From Gnetum montanum (taxonomy: Eukaryota > Streptophyta > Gnetopsida > Gnetales > Gnetaceae), in contig MNCI01002981.1 in NCBI GenBank assembly GCA_015680685.1, positions 190,857 to 254,856 of the forward strand: DNA of 64,000 nt. The letters are read 5' to 3'. The notes beneath the pieces are model-generated. The model was not told the DNA's origin. It ran no database searches and saw only the letters and a list, made by a program, of their open reading frames with translations. Shown piece by piece: positions 54,858 to 64,000 of this stretch (position 1 is the first letter of the stretch; each line of letters starts with the position of its first letter). Made by a program: the position numbers and the translations under genes.

Positions 54858-55242
54858 GCAATAAATATTAAGCTGAGTGAAAATAGTAAAATTATTCTAA
54901 GTGTAAGCAATAAAAACTAAGTGATGCTACAATGATGTAGAGTAATATCGATCTTTATTTCCATGCATGAAATGTGTCCAAGTACATTCCACTCAAATAA
55001 AGACTTCATTCAATTACTAAACATCACACTACGGGCATACACTCCTAAATGCTAAGTTCTAAAATTAAGAAAACAAACTGACAGAATTTCACTAAGCGTG
55101 AAATGAAATTTTGTCTAGAAAATGCGCCTAAGTGTTGTATGTATAGGCCTGCACACATCTACAATATTGAATATGCGACATCATACCTTATGCCCCGATA
55201 TTGGATACTTGATATCATGGTCGATAAAAATTCAATTTATTA
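54858..55242 (-). repeat. Element A 5' LTR, upstream half
   Basis: It continues the LTR interrupted at 41628 and matches the last ~380 bases of 21352-22226. It includes a TATA region (TGTATAGGCC, mutated) and GATATTG-type motifs. Confidence 0.85.
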
Positions 55243-55557
55243 GGTAGTTTCTAGTTGACTAAGGGTTATGAAAAAAAATAGCAAGATGTCAACTACTTAG
55301 ACTAAAATTAATAAAAATGCACCATCGAGTCACCCATTTTTATAAGCAACTTAACTAGCTAAGTTAGTCTACCTATGTTGGTGTAAATAGTTTGCATTGA
55401 TGCATTTGCACTAACACATCATCCAACATTTTAATTTTTGATTTCATTAATTAGAAAAGCAATTATTCATTAATGTAATCTAAGTTAAAGTAGTGTTAGT
55501 GGATATGTAGATAGAAGTTCAAAATATGAGAAATTATTTATATTATTTTTTAAGAAT

Positions 55558-55695
55558 GAGGTTATAGCCTAGTGGTATGGGTTTTGGCTTGGTGACCCTA
55601 GGTCACAGGTTCAATTCTACTAGGTAATACTAAGTTATAAAATTCTATAAATCTTGGGGTGTACCTATGTTTTACTTATTTTAGGTTCTAACTTA
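55558..55695 (+). mobile_element. SINE-like copy with tRNA-type pol III boxes
   Basis: Box A TAGCCTAGTGG (55565-55575) fits the TRGCNNAGYGG consensus. Box B GGTTCAATTCT (55608-55618) lies 43 bases further, the normal tRNA spacing. The body ends in a block with GGGGTGTACCTATGTTTTAC, shared with the copy at 61417-61612. It is not a tRNA gene: there is no full cloverleaf or acceptor stem. Confidence 0.62.
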
Positions 55696-57255
55696 ATGGT
55701 AAGAATTTTGACCTTAAAACCCTCAAGTTGAATTATGGACAAAAAGTTTCCTTTAACTAAAAATTTAGTAACTAAAAAGTTTATGTATTTTATAATATTT
55801 TATTTCTTAGATTTTGAATTGAGTCTAGTGTAAAAAACATTGGGATACCAAGCTCTAAATGGTGAAACCAACTACCATTGGACTATCAATATGTAAGAAA
55901 TCAAACTATACTTATACTAGATTTATGAATGAAAGTAAATGTTTACCATGATGATAGTGTGTAAAAATTACTTATTTTATTAGTTCAACTAGTCGAGATA
56001 TATTTTGAACTACATGATCAAGTGTTGCATTCACATCAATGTAGGATAGAACAAACAATCATTGATGGTGGGTAAAATCTTCATATTTCTAGGCTTCTCC
56101 ATGATCATAGGACCTACAACACAAATTAAGAAGAACATAGGGTCTATGATCAAGAGCCTAGGAATCACACCACCCCTAAAACCACAACACACAGTAAAAC
56201 CAAGAGTTAGTATCCATAAGAAAAAAGCATAAAAATTAAAATAATAAAAACATAAAAATATAAAAGTTAATGTACAAACACTTAAGTCGTGATAGAGAAA
56301 TTAAGATAAACATCTTCCCTTGATCCCTAACATTGAATATTCCTTCCAGGTACTCAGGGAAGTTTTTGCTTTACCCCTTTGCACATCCAGCCAACCCTAG
56401 CTCTTGCAAATTTTTTAGTCTTTCCCTTTACAGCATCCAAACTAACCTACCCTCTTCTCCTTACACTCGCACCCAATCCCAATCCTTTTTTTTTTGCCTA
56501 ACCCTACCTCTGTGTCAATGCTAAAATAAATAAACAAAGTAGCATGCATGCATTTACCCCCTCTTCCTTTGCCTCAAACCCTTTCAATTTTGTGCTCCCC
56601 TTCTTTTTTCTTTCATCTTACTAAAGCATGCACTGCTCATATAACTCCTGGACCTCCTACTATGAACCTTCACATACTAACAAATACTTTGAAATTTTCT
56701 TTTAAAAAAAAATTTCCCTATCTCCCTCATAATACTTAGAAATTTTTTTAGTATCTTAATCCTCTTCAAATCATCCAGATATTCTTCATCAATTAATTTT
56801 TTTCTCCAAGATGTTCCCTAATCCCTCATTTAGGAAATTTTCACATCATCTCCTCTCCTACGTAACTTGCAAAATTTCTCTAACTCTACCTTTCCTAGAC
56901 TTATAAAAAATCCTGTACTTTTTCTTCCATAACTTGGCTTCAAAACTTTTCTAACCCCTCACACAAGTTATAGAAAACTTTCAAACTCTTCTAATCCTTA
57001 CACAACTTAGAGAATTCTTTGGAAATCATCTTATCCAAACTTTAAAAATGCTGCCATTCTCTCTCACTCGTCTTACAACATTTTCCAATTTCATCTATAC
57101 TTTGAAAATTTTGACTAAGTTTTCCTCCAAAAATCTTGAAAAATTTTCTAACTTTTTCCTTAATTTGTGCATTTTTTAATGTAAATTCTTCTTGCCCTCT
57201 TCATTTTAATTTCTTTCACATGTACTTATTCTTTCTCTCTCATATTTTGTAGGCC
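55696..57255. other. No gene; pyrimidine-rich plus strand from 56330
   Basis: 55696-56330 shows nothing. From about 56330 to 57250 the plus strand is strongly C/T-rich, with frames reading only Pro/Ser/Phe/Leu. It probably precedes the pol fragment that starts at 57256 and may be decayed internal sequence of that element. Confidence 0.45.
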
Positions 57256-58166
57256 ATGAAACTCACCCTACTTTACCTTCTACACAAACCACTCATATTG
57301 GTTGGGCCCCTTGACCAAATCACTCACCCTCTTAAGAAAGACTTAATTGATTTTTCTTTGCTTGATTCCATAGACTCTATCATCTTAATGCTCAATTTCA
57401 TCAAGGAGGACTTAATTACTCAAACTAACTTCCCTTTCTTCAATGACGAACCTCTCTTAACTAATGATCCCTTATTAGATCTTTCCATAACAAATTACCA
57501 AAATAAGGAAAAGACTCTACATCTAGGAATAAACTTACTCAATGATCTTAAGAATATATCCTACAAAACACTTAGAAAAATTTTTATTACACTTGCATGC
57601 TAGGATTGCATCTTGTTTTCATTCAACAAAACATCATACTGAAGGAGGATTTCAAACTCATCACATAAAAAGCTTTAAAACTCAAACCTAATCTAGTAGT
57701 AGTTATCAAAGTTGAGATTACTAAGCTTTACAATGCAGGATTCATACGTTCCATAGATTACCCCAATTGGGTATCCAACATGGTGATCATGTCTAAGAAA
57801 AATGAAGCTATTAGGATATACATCGATTTTTGTGATCTTAACAAAGTGACATTGAAACATAAATTTTTGTTCTCAAACATTAATCAACTTATAGGCACAA
57901 CAACAATTCATGCGTTACTTAGTTTCATGGATGGCTTCTCAAGTTACAACCAATTTCAAATCAACCCCGAACAACAACATTTCATGACTTTCATGACCCC
58001 ATGACGAACGTTTTTTCTATACAAAGATACCTTTTGAACTTAAGAACACTGAAGCAACATATTAATGATCCATGATGTTCATCTTTAGTTGACATGATAT
58101 TTAAAATCATCAATGATTACATAGATGATCTAACTATCAAGTCCATCATTACAACTAATCATCCTT
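57256..58166 (+). pseudogene. Tat-type Ty3/gypsy pol fragment (pre-RT linker and RT)
   Basis: 57256-57603 is open and ends in a pre-RT linker (NKEKTLHLGINLLNDLKN). The RT then reads LYNAGFIRSIDYPNWVSNMV, KKNEAIRIYIDFCDLNKVTL, LLSFMDGFSSYNQFQI and, after a broken stretch, the catalytic YIDDLTIKS. FIR-YP-W-SN and YIDD are typical of the Tat branch, unlike the FMDD of elements A and B. It is cut off at 58166 by LTR D. Confidence 0.8.
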
Positions 58167-59009
58167 TGATGAATCACCGTTTGTGTTGGCCATGACGTCG
58201 AGGCTGTGATGTCATGTATGTGATGTCGGGACCTTGGTTCGATGTCAGATATCCGATGTCGAGGTATATACCCCAAGTCTATAAATACTACACCTGGGCT
58301 CTAGTTTTCAAGAGGATAGTTTAGATTTTCTAGTCGAAGTAGTGAAACTCTTGTAGTTTATTTTCCTTAAAGTTCAAATATTTTCTGAGTGCCCACAAAA
58401 GGAGTCCAAAGTTTGTATGGTTCTTTGTTTGAGCACTAATGTACTTGAGCATAGTAGTGTGATGGGAATAAAATGAACTCTTTTGGCAATCCTTGCAGCA
58501 CTGAGAATAGCTTAATATTTTCTTTATTGCATTTTACTTTCTTATTCTTTCTTTTAATACATTTCAATTAAGCAATTTATATCCAGTAGTTAATGAACAC
58601 AAGCATGACCACTTCAAGCATTCATATAGTACTTGGTAACCCAACAATGCTTAACATTTGGTAGCCCAGCAGTGCTATATGTGTTTAGAAAAGTAAGACA
58701 GTTACTTGTGTTAGGCTAGTTAGGCAATAGACAATTTAGCTTTTAATCTATTCTACTCTTTATTCTTGTTGTAGGCATTTACATCCATAAAATATAAAAC
58801 AACAAAAATTCATATACCTCAATTACACTTAAACCATACCCTTGAGCCTCACAAGTGTAGTTGGGAAGAAAATGAGTGTTCTCAATGTCATTTTACTTCT
58901 TAGAGAAACTAGTGTACGAGATAACTATAAGCCACAAAATTCAATTAGATCGCGCGTAACGCCATAGTGATTTGCATGGTTGGGCATAGGGGTACCTCAT
59001 CACTCATCA
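58167..59009 (+). mobile_element. LTR D (5' LTR), inserted into the Tat-type pol
   Basis: From TGATGAATCA to ACTCATCA, followed one base later by a primer site. TATAAATAC box at 58280-58288, about 113 bp from the start. The U3 repeats GATGTCG-type motifs. The R/U5 part has the TTGGTAACCCA / TTTGGTAGCCC motifs seen in the other families. The left boundary is inferred from the terminal TGATGA and the break in RT. Confidence 0.75.
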
Positions 59010-59010
59010 T

Positions 59011-59028
59011 TGGCACCATTGCTAGGAA
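59011..59028 (+). promoter_or_regulatory. LTR D primer-binding site (tRNA-Asp type)
   Basis: TGGCACCATTGCTAGGAA against TGGCGCCGTTGCCGGGGA. All five differences are transitions. Confidence 0.82.
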
Positions 59029-60280
59029 CCTTTTTGTTGTTTTGTGCCCTATCTAGGACTTGGTGAAAGTATTGAAATCATTGGAATAAGCCTGAGAGTC
59101 ATATCTTATTTTATAATTACTACAAAAAAAATTTCAGAGTAGAATGTGATTTTTATTTCGCTAACTAAAAATGTCTCCTTCTCATAGGAGCACTTCTCCA
59201 CCCAAGACTCCTTAGCAAAATTCTTGGCCATTTTACTTAAGTTGGATTTTCAAGTTCTTGAGGCCCCATTTGACATCCAAATTAATGTCAAAGGTTGCTA
59301 AGATGAAGTTGAGGATTCCAATATGCTTGTGGACACTATGGAATGCTAATTTGGAGGATGACATAAAGTTTAACAATTTTGAAATTAGTGTCAATGTTAG
59401 TGTTAACTAGGGAGTTATAAAAATTTTCAATGATTCTCCAAGTCAAAAATTCTAACATCCGAGATGATGAAACTGACCTTGAAATGAATTAAAATGATGA
59501 TTTTTTAAGTGTCAAGAGGCTTATAAACCTATAAAATGCTACAAAATGGATGTGTAAAGTAACTTGGAGGTGTTGAGATAAGTCATAAACTTGTTGATGC
59601 TCCAAACTTAGAAAAAATGTTTATTTTCTAAGTCCAAAAAAACTTATCAAAAAGTATCAATTTCTAAAATCTAGAGTGTCAAAACTACTATTGATGAGTT
59701 GTCAAAACCCTAGGGACCCATGGTGCATGTTAAAATGTAGTTGTGATCTAGTTTGAGGTGCTAAAAATGGTCTTTTTGATATTAACATTGACTTTGACAC
59801 TAGCATCAAAATTAGCATTAGTTATATCTAAAAAAATTTTCATCATTTTCCTAAACTTTTATAAAGGCATAGAAATTGAAGCCAAGATGTTGGGGTATAA
59901 CACTAAATGATTCTTGGAGGCTTCCAAAGACTGAAAATATTACATATGAAGCTATTTTTAGGGCATTTTGTCTATGTGATATCCAAGGGACATTGACTCA
60001 AAATTTGCATTGCCTCCAAAATTTTTTACGACTAGGCTAACACATCATTGTTACATTATAACTTTATAATTTAGTATTAAAGGATCACCACCTAAAGGCT
60101 TAATCCTCATCTTTCCAAGGTTGGGTCTTAGGAGGGGTAGTGGATGAGCGAAATTCTAACTTCTTTTGATTAACTGAGCCTAGGCTCAAACCTAGGTCTT
60201 ATAATTTGAGAAATAACTATCTTATCATCACTCTAAGTGGTGGTACCACTTGGAGTAGATTTGGTATTAATGCAGTTTCT
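59029..60280 (+). other. Decayed interior of element D; possible gag start
   Basis: MSPSHRSTSPPKTP at 59171 resembles the gag starts of elements B and E. Beyond it no gag domain can be followed, and the sequence looks heavily decayed or rearranged. No other feature supported. Confidence 0.4.
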
Positions 60281-60284
60281 TGTT

Positions 60285-60790
60285 TGCATATACATAATAG
60301 ATGAACTACTTAGAGTGAAGTTTATAGCCTTTATGGTTTAAATATGAAGAGAAAAATTAATTTTGAAAATTTAATTTCTAATTTTGAGAATTTATTTAAA
60401 GTTGAAAATAATTTGCATTACACTTTTCTAGATATTTTTTGAAAGGATAGCATATATGTTTTTCCTCTTAATTTGAAAGTTGCTTGTGAGATTATTATAA
60501 AAAATGATTTTGTTCATAACAAATTCAATAAGCCTAGAAAATGCAATTATCATCCTAATTTTGAATAAGGAAAATGAACGATATTTAGAAAGCTCCTACA
60601 TATCCTAAAATTTGTATTTTTAATGGTGTCTTATTCATCAAGGTCTTCCTATCAACACTCATATTAAATATATGAGAAATGTTTCTCCTCAATATCATCT
60701 TTGTAGAAGTGAAGAATTATTTTCTCATGTTTTTTTGAGTATTCTATGACTTAGTATGCTTAAAAATGAACATTTAAAATTTGTAACAAA
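60285..60790 (+). pseudogene. Probable LINE fragment with zinc-binding RVT domain
   Basis: At about 60598-60750 broken frames read YPKICIFNG, HQGLPINTHIKYMRNVSPQY, HLCRSEE and FSHVFLS. This follows the zf-RVT pattern (W-x-LP-x-R/K..., C-x2-C-like, H-x-F-x2-C) seen in the LINE at 4.5-4.9 kb, but on the plus strand. Identity is tentative. Confidence 0.45.
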
Positions 60791-61416
60791 TTTTAATTAA
60801 GTATGAATGAAGTTATTTTTTATGATCAACCTTCTTTTCCTACTTCATTTCTTTCATTTGAAATTTTCTTTGATAATTTTTTCTCTACTTTATTTCAAAG
60901 CTTCGATGTATAGTTATTTTCCAACAAAAATAGCATAACTATGAATTCTTTTCAGGTATCAAATACCATATTTTTAAAAATGTCACTTTTTAGTTATAAA
61001 TTTAAGAAAAAATCTCCTAGTGAAAGCTACACAATTAATTTATTTTCTACCATATTAATTTCTTTTTGTTTTGGAGGCTCAAGGATGGGAAGCTTTTACC
61101 TTTTGATGTTATTCATTTGTATCTCTAATTGATGTATTCATTTTTATTTAGAGAGAATTTTCTCATTCTCTTTACAATGAATCCTTTAGTAATAAGTAAA
61201 AACCCATGATGATGCTTTTTGAATAAGAGTAAGGCCTAATCATTTTCTTACCATAGAGGGAAGGCTTTTTAGAATTAGTTATAAGGATGAAAGGCTTAAA
61301 AGACATTCCCAAAATCATTGGGCTTTTTCTTTAGACTTTTTCTTTGATGATTTGATGTACTCTAATTTTTTTTAATTTTATTATTCATTTTTTTACGTTC
61401 AACAATGACCTCATTG
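60791..61416. other. No gene seen
   Basis: AT-rich, with short open frames only. It may be LINE 3' sequence continuing from the fragment to the left. Confidence 0.4.
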
Positions 61417-61612
61417 TTGGAACCCAAAACAAGTAAAACATAGGGACACCACAAGATATATAGTTCAATTGGAACTTTATATAACTTAACATTGTTAAAC
61501 AAAATCAAACCCATGACTTGGAGCTTCCAAATCAAGTATCTTACCACTAGGCTAATACTTCATTGTTATAGTTTTCAAATCATGAGTCTTACCATTATGA
61601 TAACACCTCATC
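61417..61612 (-). mobile_element. SINE-like copy, minus strand
   Basis: On the minus strand box A is TAGCCTAGTGG (complement at 61544-61554), a perfect consensus match. A weaker box B, GGTTTGATTTT (complement at 61501-61511), lies 43 bases on. The end block GGTGTCCCTATGTTTTACTT and GGGTTCCAAC match the copies at 55.6 and 20.8 kb. Confidence 0.62.
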
Positions 61613-62429
61613 ATTGGGTAGGAGATATTAGAAAGATACTTCTCAATGCACATAGCCAACATGATACTTTAAAAAGATTATAGATGGATCTAATGATGCC
61701 TGAAGTATGATTCAAGACAATAACCTCTTACTTGCAAATCATTGTTTGCTAATGATCTAAAGACTTGAGTCATTTCTCATTGGCAAAAATAATGATGTGT
61801 TATTCTAGTGGTATGGTGTAGGGATGCCTTTTTCGATCCCTTTATTCTACCCTACATGCTATGTGTCTTCTCATGTTGATTTTGTTGAGGATGATTCGTA
61901 GATGTTTTGGCATGTTTCAAGGTCTTTTGGGCTCATTTTGATGAGTTAGGGGGTTCTAAGGTTTATGGGAACTTGTTTAAAGACATACAAAGGTTATAGG
62001 CATCAAAATGAGCATTTTTGTGTTTGGCACCTGTAGGTGAGACATCTCACCAAAAAGTGGGATGTCCCAAGACCAAATGGGACATCCTAGAAAAATAATA
62101 GACACCCCACCTGAGAGCTAGGTTTTTGCAGGAGATGTCCCAACAAAGTTAGAGATGACCTAAATGCATGGGAAAACTTTCAAAAATGCTAGTTCCAATT
62201 CAGGAAACAACCAAAGCAAGATGGAAACGAACAAAGCAAGAAGAAAATAGCTAGGGAGAAGGTGAGAAGACTTGGCAAACAACTAAAGAACCTCAAGTTG
62301 AGTTGAGTTGAGGAAAGGTTTCTAGGGTTTTTACCTTTCAATTACTTATAAATATTGATGTAATTCATCATTGTTGTTGTCATAGTGCCAAGTGTCGAAG
62401 TGCAAATGTTGAAGGCCAAACATCCCAAC
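61613..62429. other. No gene; region with repeated GGGATGTCCC-type motifs
   Basis: At 62038-62135 the motifs GAGACATCTCACC, GGGATGTCCCA, GGGACATCC and GGAGATGTCCCA alternate in both orientations. A TATAAATA-like box (CTTATAAATATTG) lies near 62347. The arrangement resembles the short U3 repeats of the LTRs here, so this may be a piece of another LTR. Another tRNA-like stretch (TCTAGTGGTATGG...TTCGATCCC) lies near 61803-61842. Confidence 0.35.
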
Positions 62430-63430
62430 TGATGAGATGCGGTTTACACTAGGCCGCGATATCGCGTCGCGCCGCCATTTCTATAAATAAGAGGCGGCAC
62501 TCCCCTTTTTCCCCAATCCTAGCTAGTGTAGCGAAGCTCTAGCAGATTGATCACTCCAAAGTTAGAATTTTTCCCCATGTGCCCGCAGTAGGAGTCCTAG
62601 AGTGAACGGCTCTTTATTCGAGCAGCTTGTAACCTGAACCCACGTTGTGTATGTCAATAAAGACGAACTTGATTGGATAAACCTTGCAGTACATGGTTTC
62701 ATTGCTTTTCTTTCCTGCTTTCCTAGTGCGTTCAAGTACGACTTGATTACGAGCGTCTACGGACGTGTACGGCTAGTCAAGGAATCGGCTGCTTGACGCA
62801 ATGCATGAGTACGACTCAATTACGAGCATTGGATGCTTGGTAACCCAGTAGCGTATTCCAGGATTCTGCGCTTGGTAACTCCCGGGTCTAATGTGTACGG
62901 CTAGTTGAGGAATCGGCTGCTCATTGCTAGGCTAGATCGTGTGATAAGTACGACTTAGTTACGAGCACCTACGGGTGTGTACGGCTGGCTAAGGAATCGG
63001 CTGCTTATCACACGTTGGCTAAATAGGTGCCTCAGTACGACCACTTCGAGCACTTGCGTTACGTGCGGTGATCCCAGTAACGATTAGCGTTTGGTAAGCT
63101 GCAGTTGCATAGTTCAGGGTGTGTCCGGTAAGTGGGAACGGATGCTGACGCTAGTTAACTTAGACTTAGATCTTAGTTAGAGTTAGTTTAGTTTTCTCAA
63201 CCCTTCTCCTAGTAGCATATAACATAAGCCGAAAATACCAAAAAAATCACATACCTCAGACTTGCTTAACCATACACCGTGACACTTACAAGCAAGCCTG
63301 GGAAGACAACGAACGATTAACCCCAAGTGTTTCTTGTGGCGTTAAGGCATTTAGTCTGCGGAGTTCGACCGGATCGCGCGTGTACGCTCGTTTCGTATGG
63401 TTGAATGTAGGGGTACCTCGCCACTCATCA
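62430..63430 (+). mobile_element. Element E 5' LTR (young element running off the window)
   Basis: 1001 bp, from TGATGAGATGCGG to CGCCACTCATCA, directly followed by a perfect primer site. TATAAATA at 62482-62489, only 52 bp from the start, next to GC-rich CGCGATATCGCG. A candidate poly(A) signal AATAAAG lies near 62660. The interior has three copies of TGTACGGCTAGTCAAGGAAT-type repeats (62766, 62894, 62978). It is the same family as the solo LTR at 1062-1825. Confidence 0.92.
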
Positions 63431-63431
63431 T

Positions 63432-63449
63432 TGGCGCCGTTGCCGGGGA
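63432..63449 (+). promoter_or_regulatory. Element E primer-binding site, perfect tRNA-Asp match
   Basis: TGGCGCCGTTGCCGGGGA equals the complement of the last 18 bases of plant tRNA-Asp (GUC) including CCA. It lies one base after the LTR. Confidence 0.93.
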
Positions 63450-63576
63450 CTAAGTGTTTTTTCGCCAATTTAACATAAGGGATATCACTCACATTGTTGT
63501 GAGCTTAAAACGAACGTTAGGGTTAATCAGTTAATATAGAACAAAATAATAACGGTGAAGTTGCACACCAATAAGA

Positions 63577-64000
63577 ATGACTTCTTCTCACGAAATCAAC
63601 TCGCCTAAGGACAATACAAGAGAAAGTCAGCATCATACACATAACCGAAATCAACCATGTCCTCAACAGGCTAAAGTCACATATACTCATCCCGATGAGT
63701 ATGTGCCAGATTTTACCTTTGTTTTCCATCAAGATGAGCAACTGCGGTGGAGAGACATGCAAGGTAACATTGTGTTACCCCCAGATCGCTCTGCTTCCAA
63801 CATGCTTTTCCGTGCCTTGGTACGGTATGGCATGCAAGAGCTGATTACTGAATACGTTGCGGATGATTACACTCTGAGGGATTATCAACCCACAAAAGCC
63901 CAACGTATTCGGGATGCAAGGCAGGAGAGCCAACATTCACTTCTGAAGGGCAAGTTTTCCCACGTCATTAGTGAAATAGGAGACGAGGAACCCCCCACAA
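63577..64000 (+). CDS. Element E gag, 5' part, open to the window end
   Basis: From the ATG at 63577 the frame stays open for all 141 codons to the edge. It starts MTSSHEINSPKDNTRES and contains VTYTHPDEYVPDFTFVFHQD, then EQLRWRDMQGNIVLPPDRSA and MLFRALVRYGMQELITEYV, conserved with the gags of elements A and B. It would package and assemble the particle of an Athila-like retrotransposon. Its higher GC, perfect PBS and lack of stops mark it as much younger than the nested elements. The rest lies outside the window. Confidence 0.85.
   Translation, partial: MTSSHEINSPKDNTRESQHHTHNRNQPCPQQAKVTYTHPDEYVPDFTFVFHQDEQLRWRDMQGNIVLPPDRSASNMLFRALVRYGMQELITEYVADDYTLRDYQPTKAQRIRDARQESQHSLLKGKFSHVISEIGDEEPPT

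Larger units (their letters stand above)
21352..55242 (-). mobile_element. Element A: Athila-like LTR retrotransposon, host of two nested insertions
   Basis: Minus-strand Ty3/gypsy element. The left (3') LTR is 21352-22226. The 5' LTR is split into 41129-41628 and 54858-55242 by element B. Its flanking pentamers are AGTAA (21347-21351) and GGTAG (55243-55247), differing by two transitions, as expected for an old target duplication. Order in element direction: PBS, gag, PR, RT (split by element C), RNase H fused to a second PR segment, spacer, ORF-X, polypurine tract. No integrase is seen. Without the insertions it would be about 11.6 kb. The frames carry many stops, so it is inactive. Confidence 0.85.

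Noticed and set aside
55558-55630. Possible tRNA gene
   Set aside because: The boxes fit, but no acceptor stem or full cloverleaf can be folded by eye, and the sequence continues into a shared SINE-like body.
56333-56739. Pro/Ser/Phe-rich open frames
   Set aside because: Product of the pyrimidine-biased strand; no start context or similarity.

Overview
This is a plant nuclear window. It holds one apparently intact, intron-rich host gene set among layers of decayed LTR retrotransposons, LINE fragments and tRNA-derived SINE-like copies. The base composition is AT-rich. The Ty3/gypsy elements are Athila/Tat-like with tRNA-Asp primer sites, and the only host gene is a plant Raf-like ankyrin kinase. 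Long introns and old nested LTR elements suit a large-genome seed plant, perhaps a gymnosperm, but nothing here proves the species.

Left part (1-8.7 kb): a gag 3' fragment; a solo LTR with a perfect 5-bp target duplication (AGCTT); a chromovirus-type integrase fragment inside a directly repeated block with a 28-bp minisatellite; and a LINE 3' end on the minus strand. Next comes the region upstream of the host gene, with several tandem duplications. One is a ~169-bp array whose units each carry an exon-like segment bounded by AG and GT.

Host gene (8773-18220, + strand): twelve exons with consensus splice sites join into a 493-residue ankyrin-repeat Raf-like (ILK-like, BHP type) kinase. Its catalytic loop reads HCD, and TGFG replaces the usual DFG motif.

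18.2-21.3 kb is AT-rich and has no gene. 21352-55242 is a three-element nest, all on the minus strand. Host element A has element C (28048-37133, perfect AGGTG duplication) inside its reverse transcriptase and element B (41629-54857) inside its 5' LTR. B has the full order gag-PR-RT-RH-INT-ORF-X. C has only gag and ORF-X. A lost its integrase, and its RNase H is fused in frame to a second protease segment. All three carry the same extra 3' ORF (called ORF-X here): about 900-945 codons between pol or gag and the 3' LTR, starting exactly at a splice-acceptor-like TAG/CAG and ending in a proline-rich tail. This is the least explained unit in the window.

Right part (55.2-64 kb): a SINE-like copy; a Tat-type pol fragment truncated by LTR D and its primer site; a LINE zinc-binding-domain fragment; a second SINE-like copy; and the 5' LTR, perfect tRNA-Asp primer site and open gag frame of a young element E that leaves the window. 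Two single Ns (34576, 35035) flank a contig that appears to be assembled upside down.
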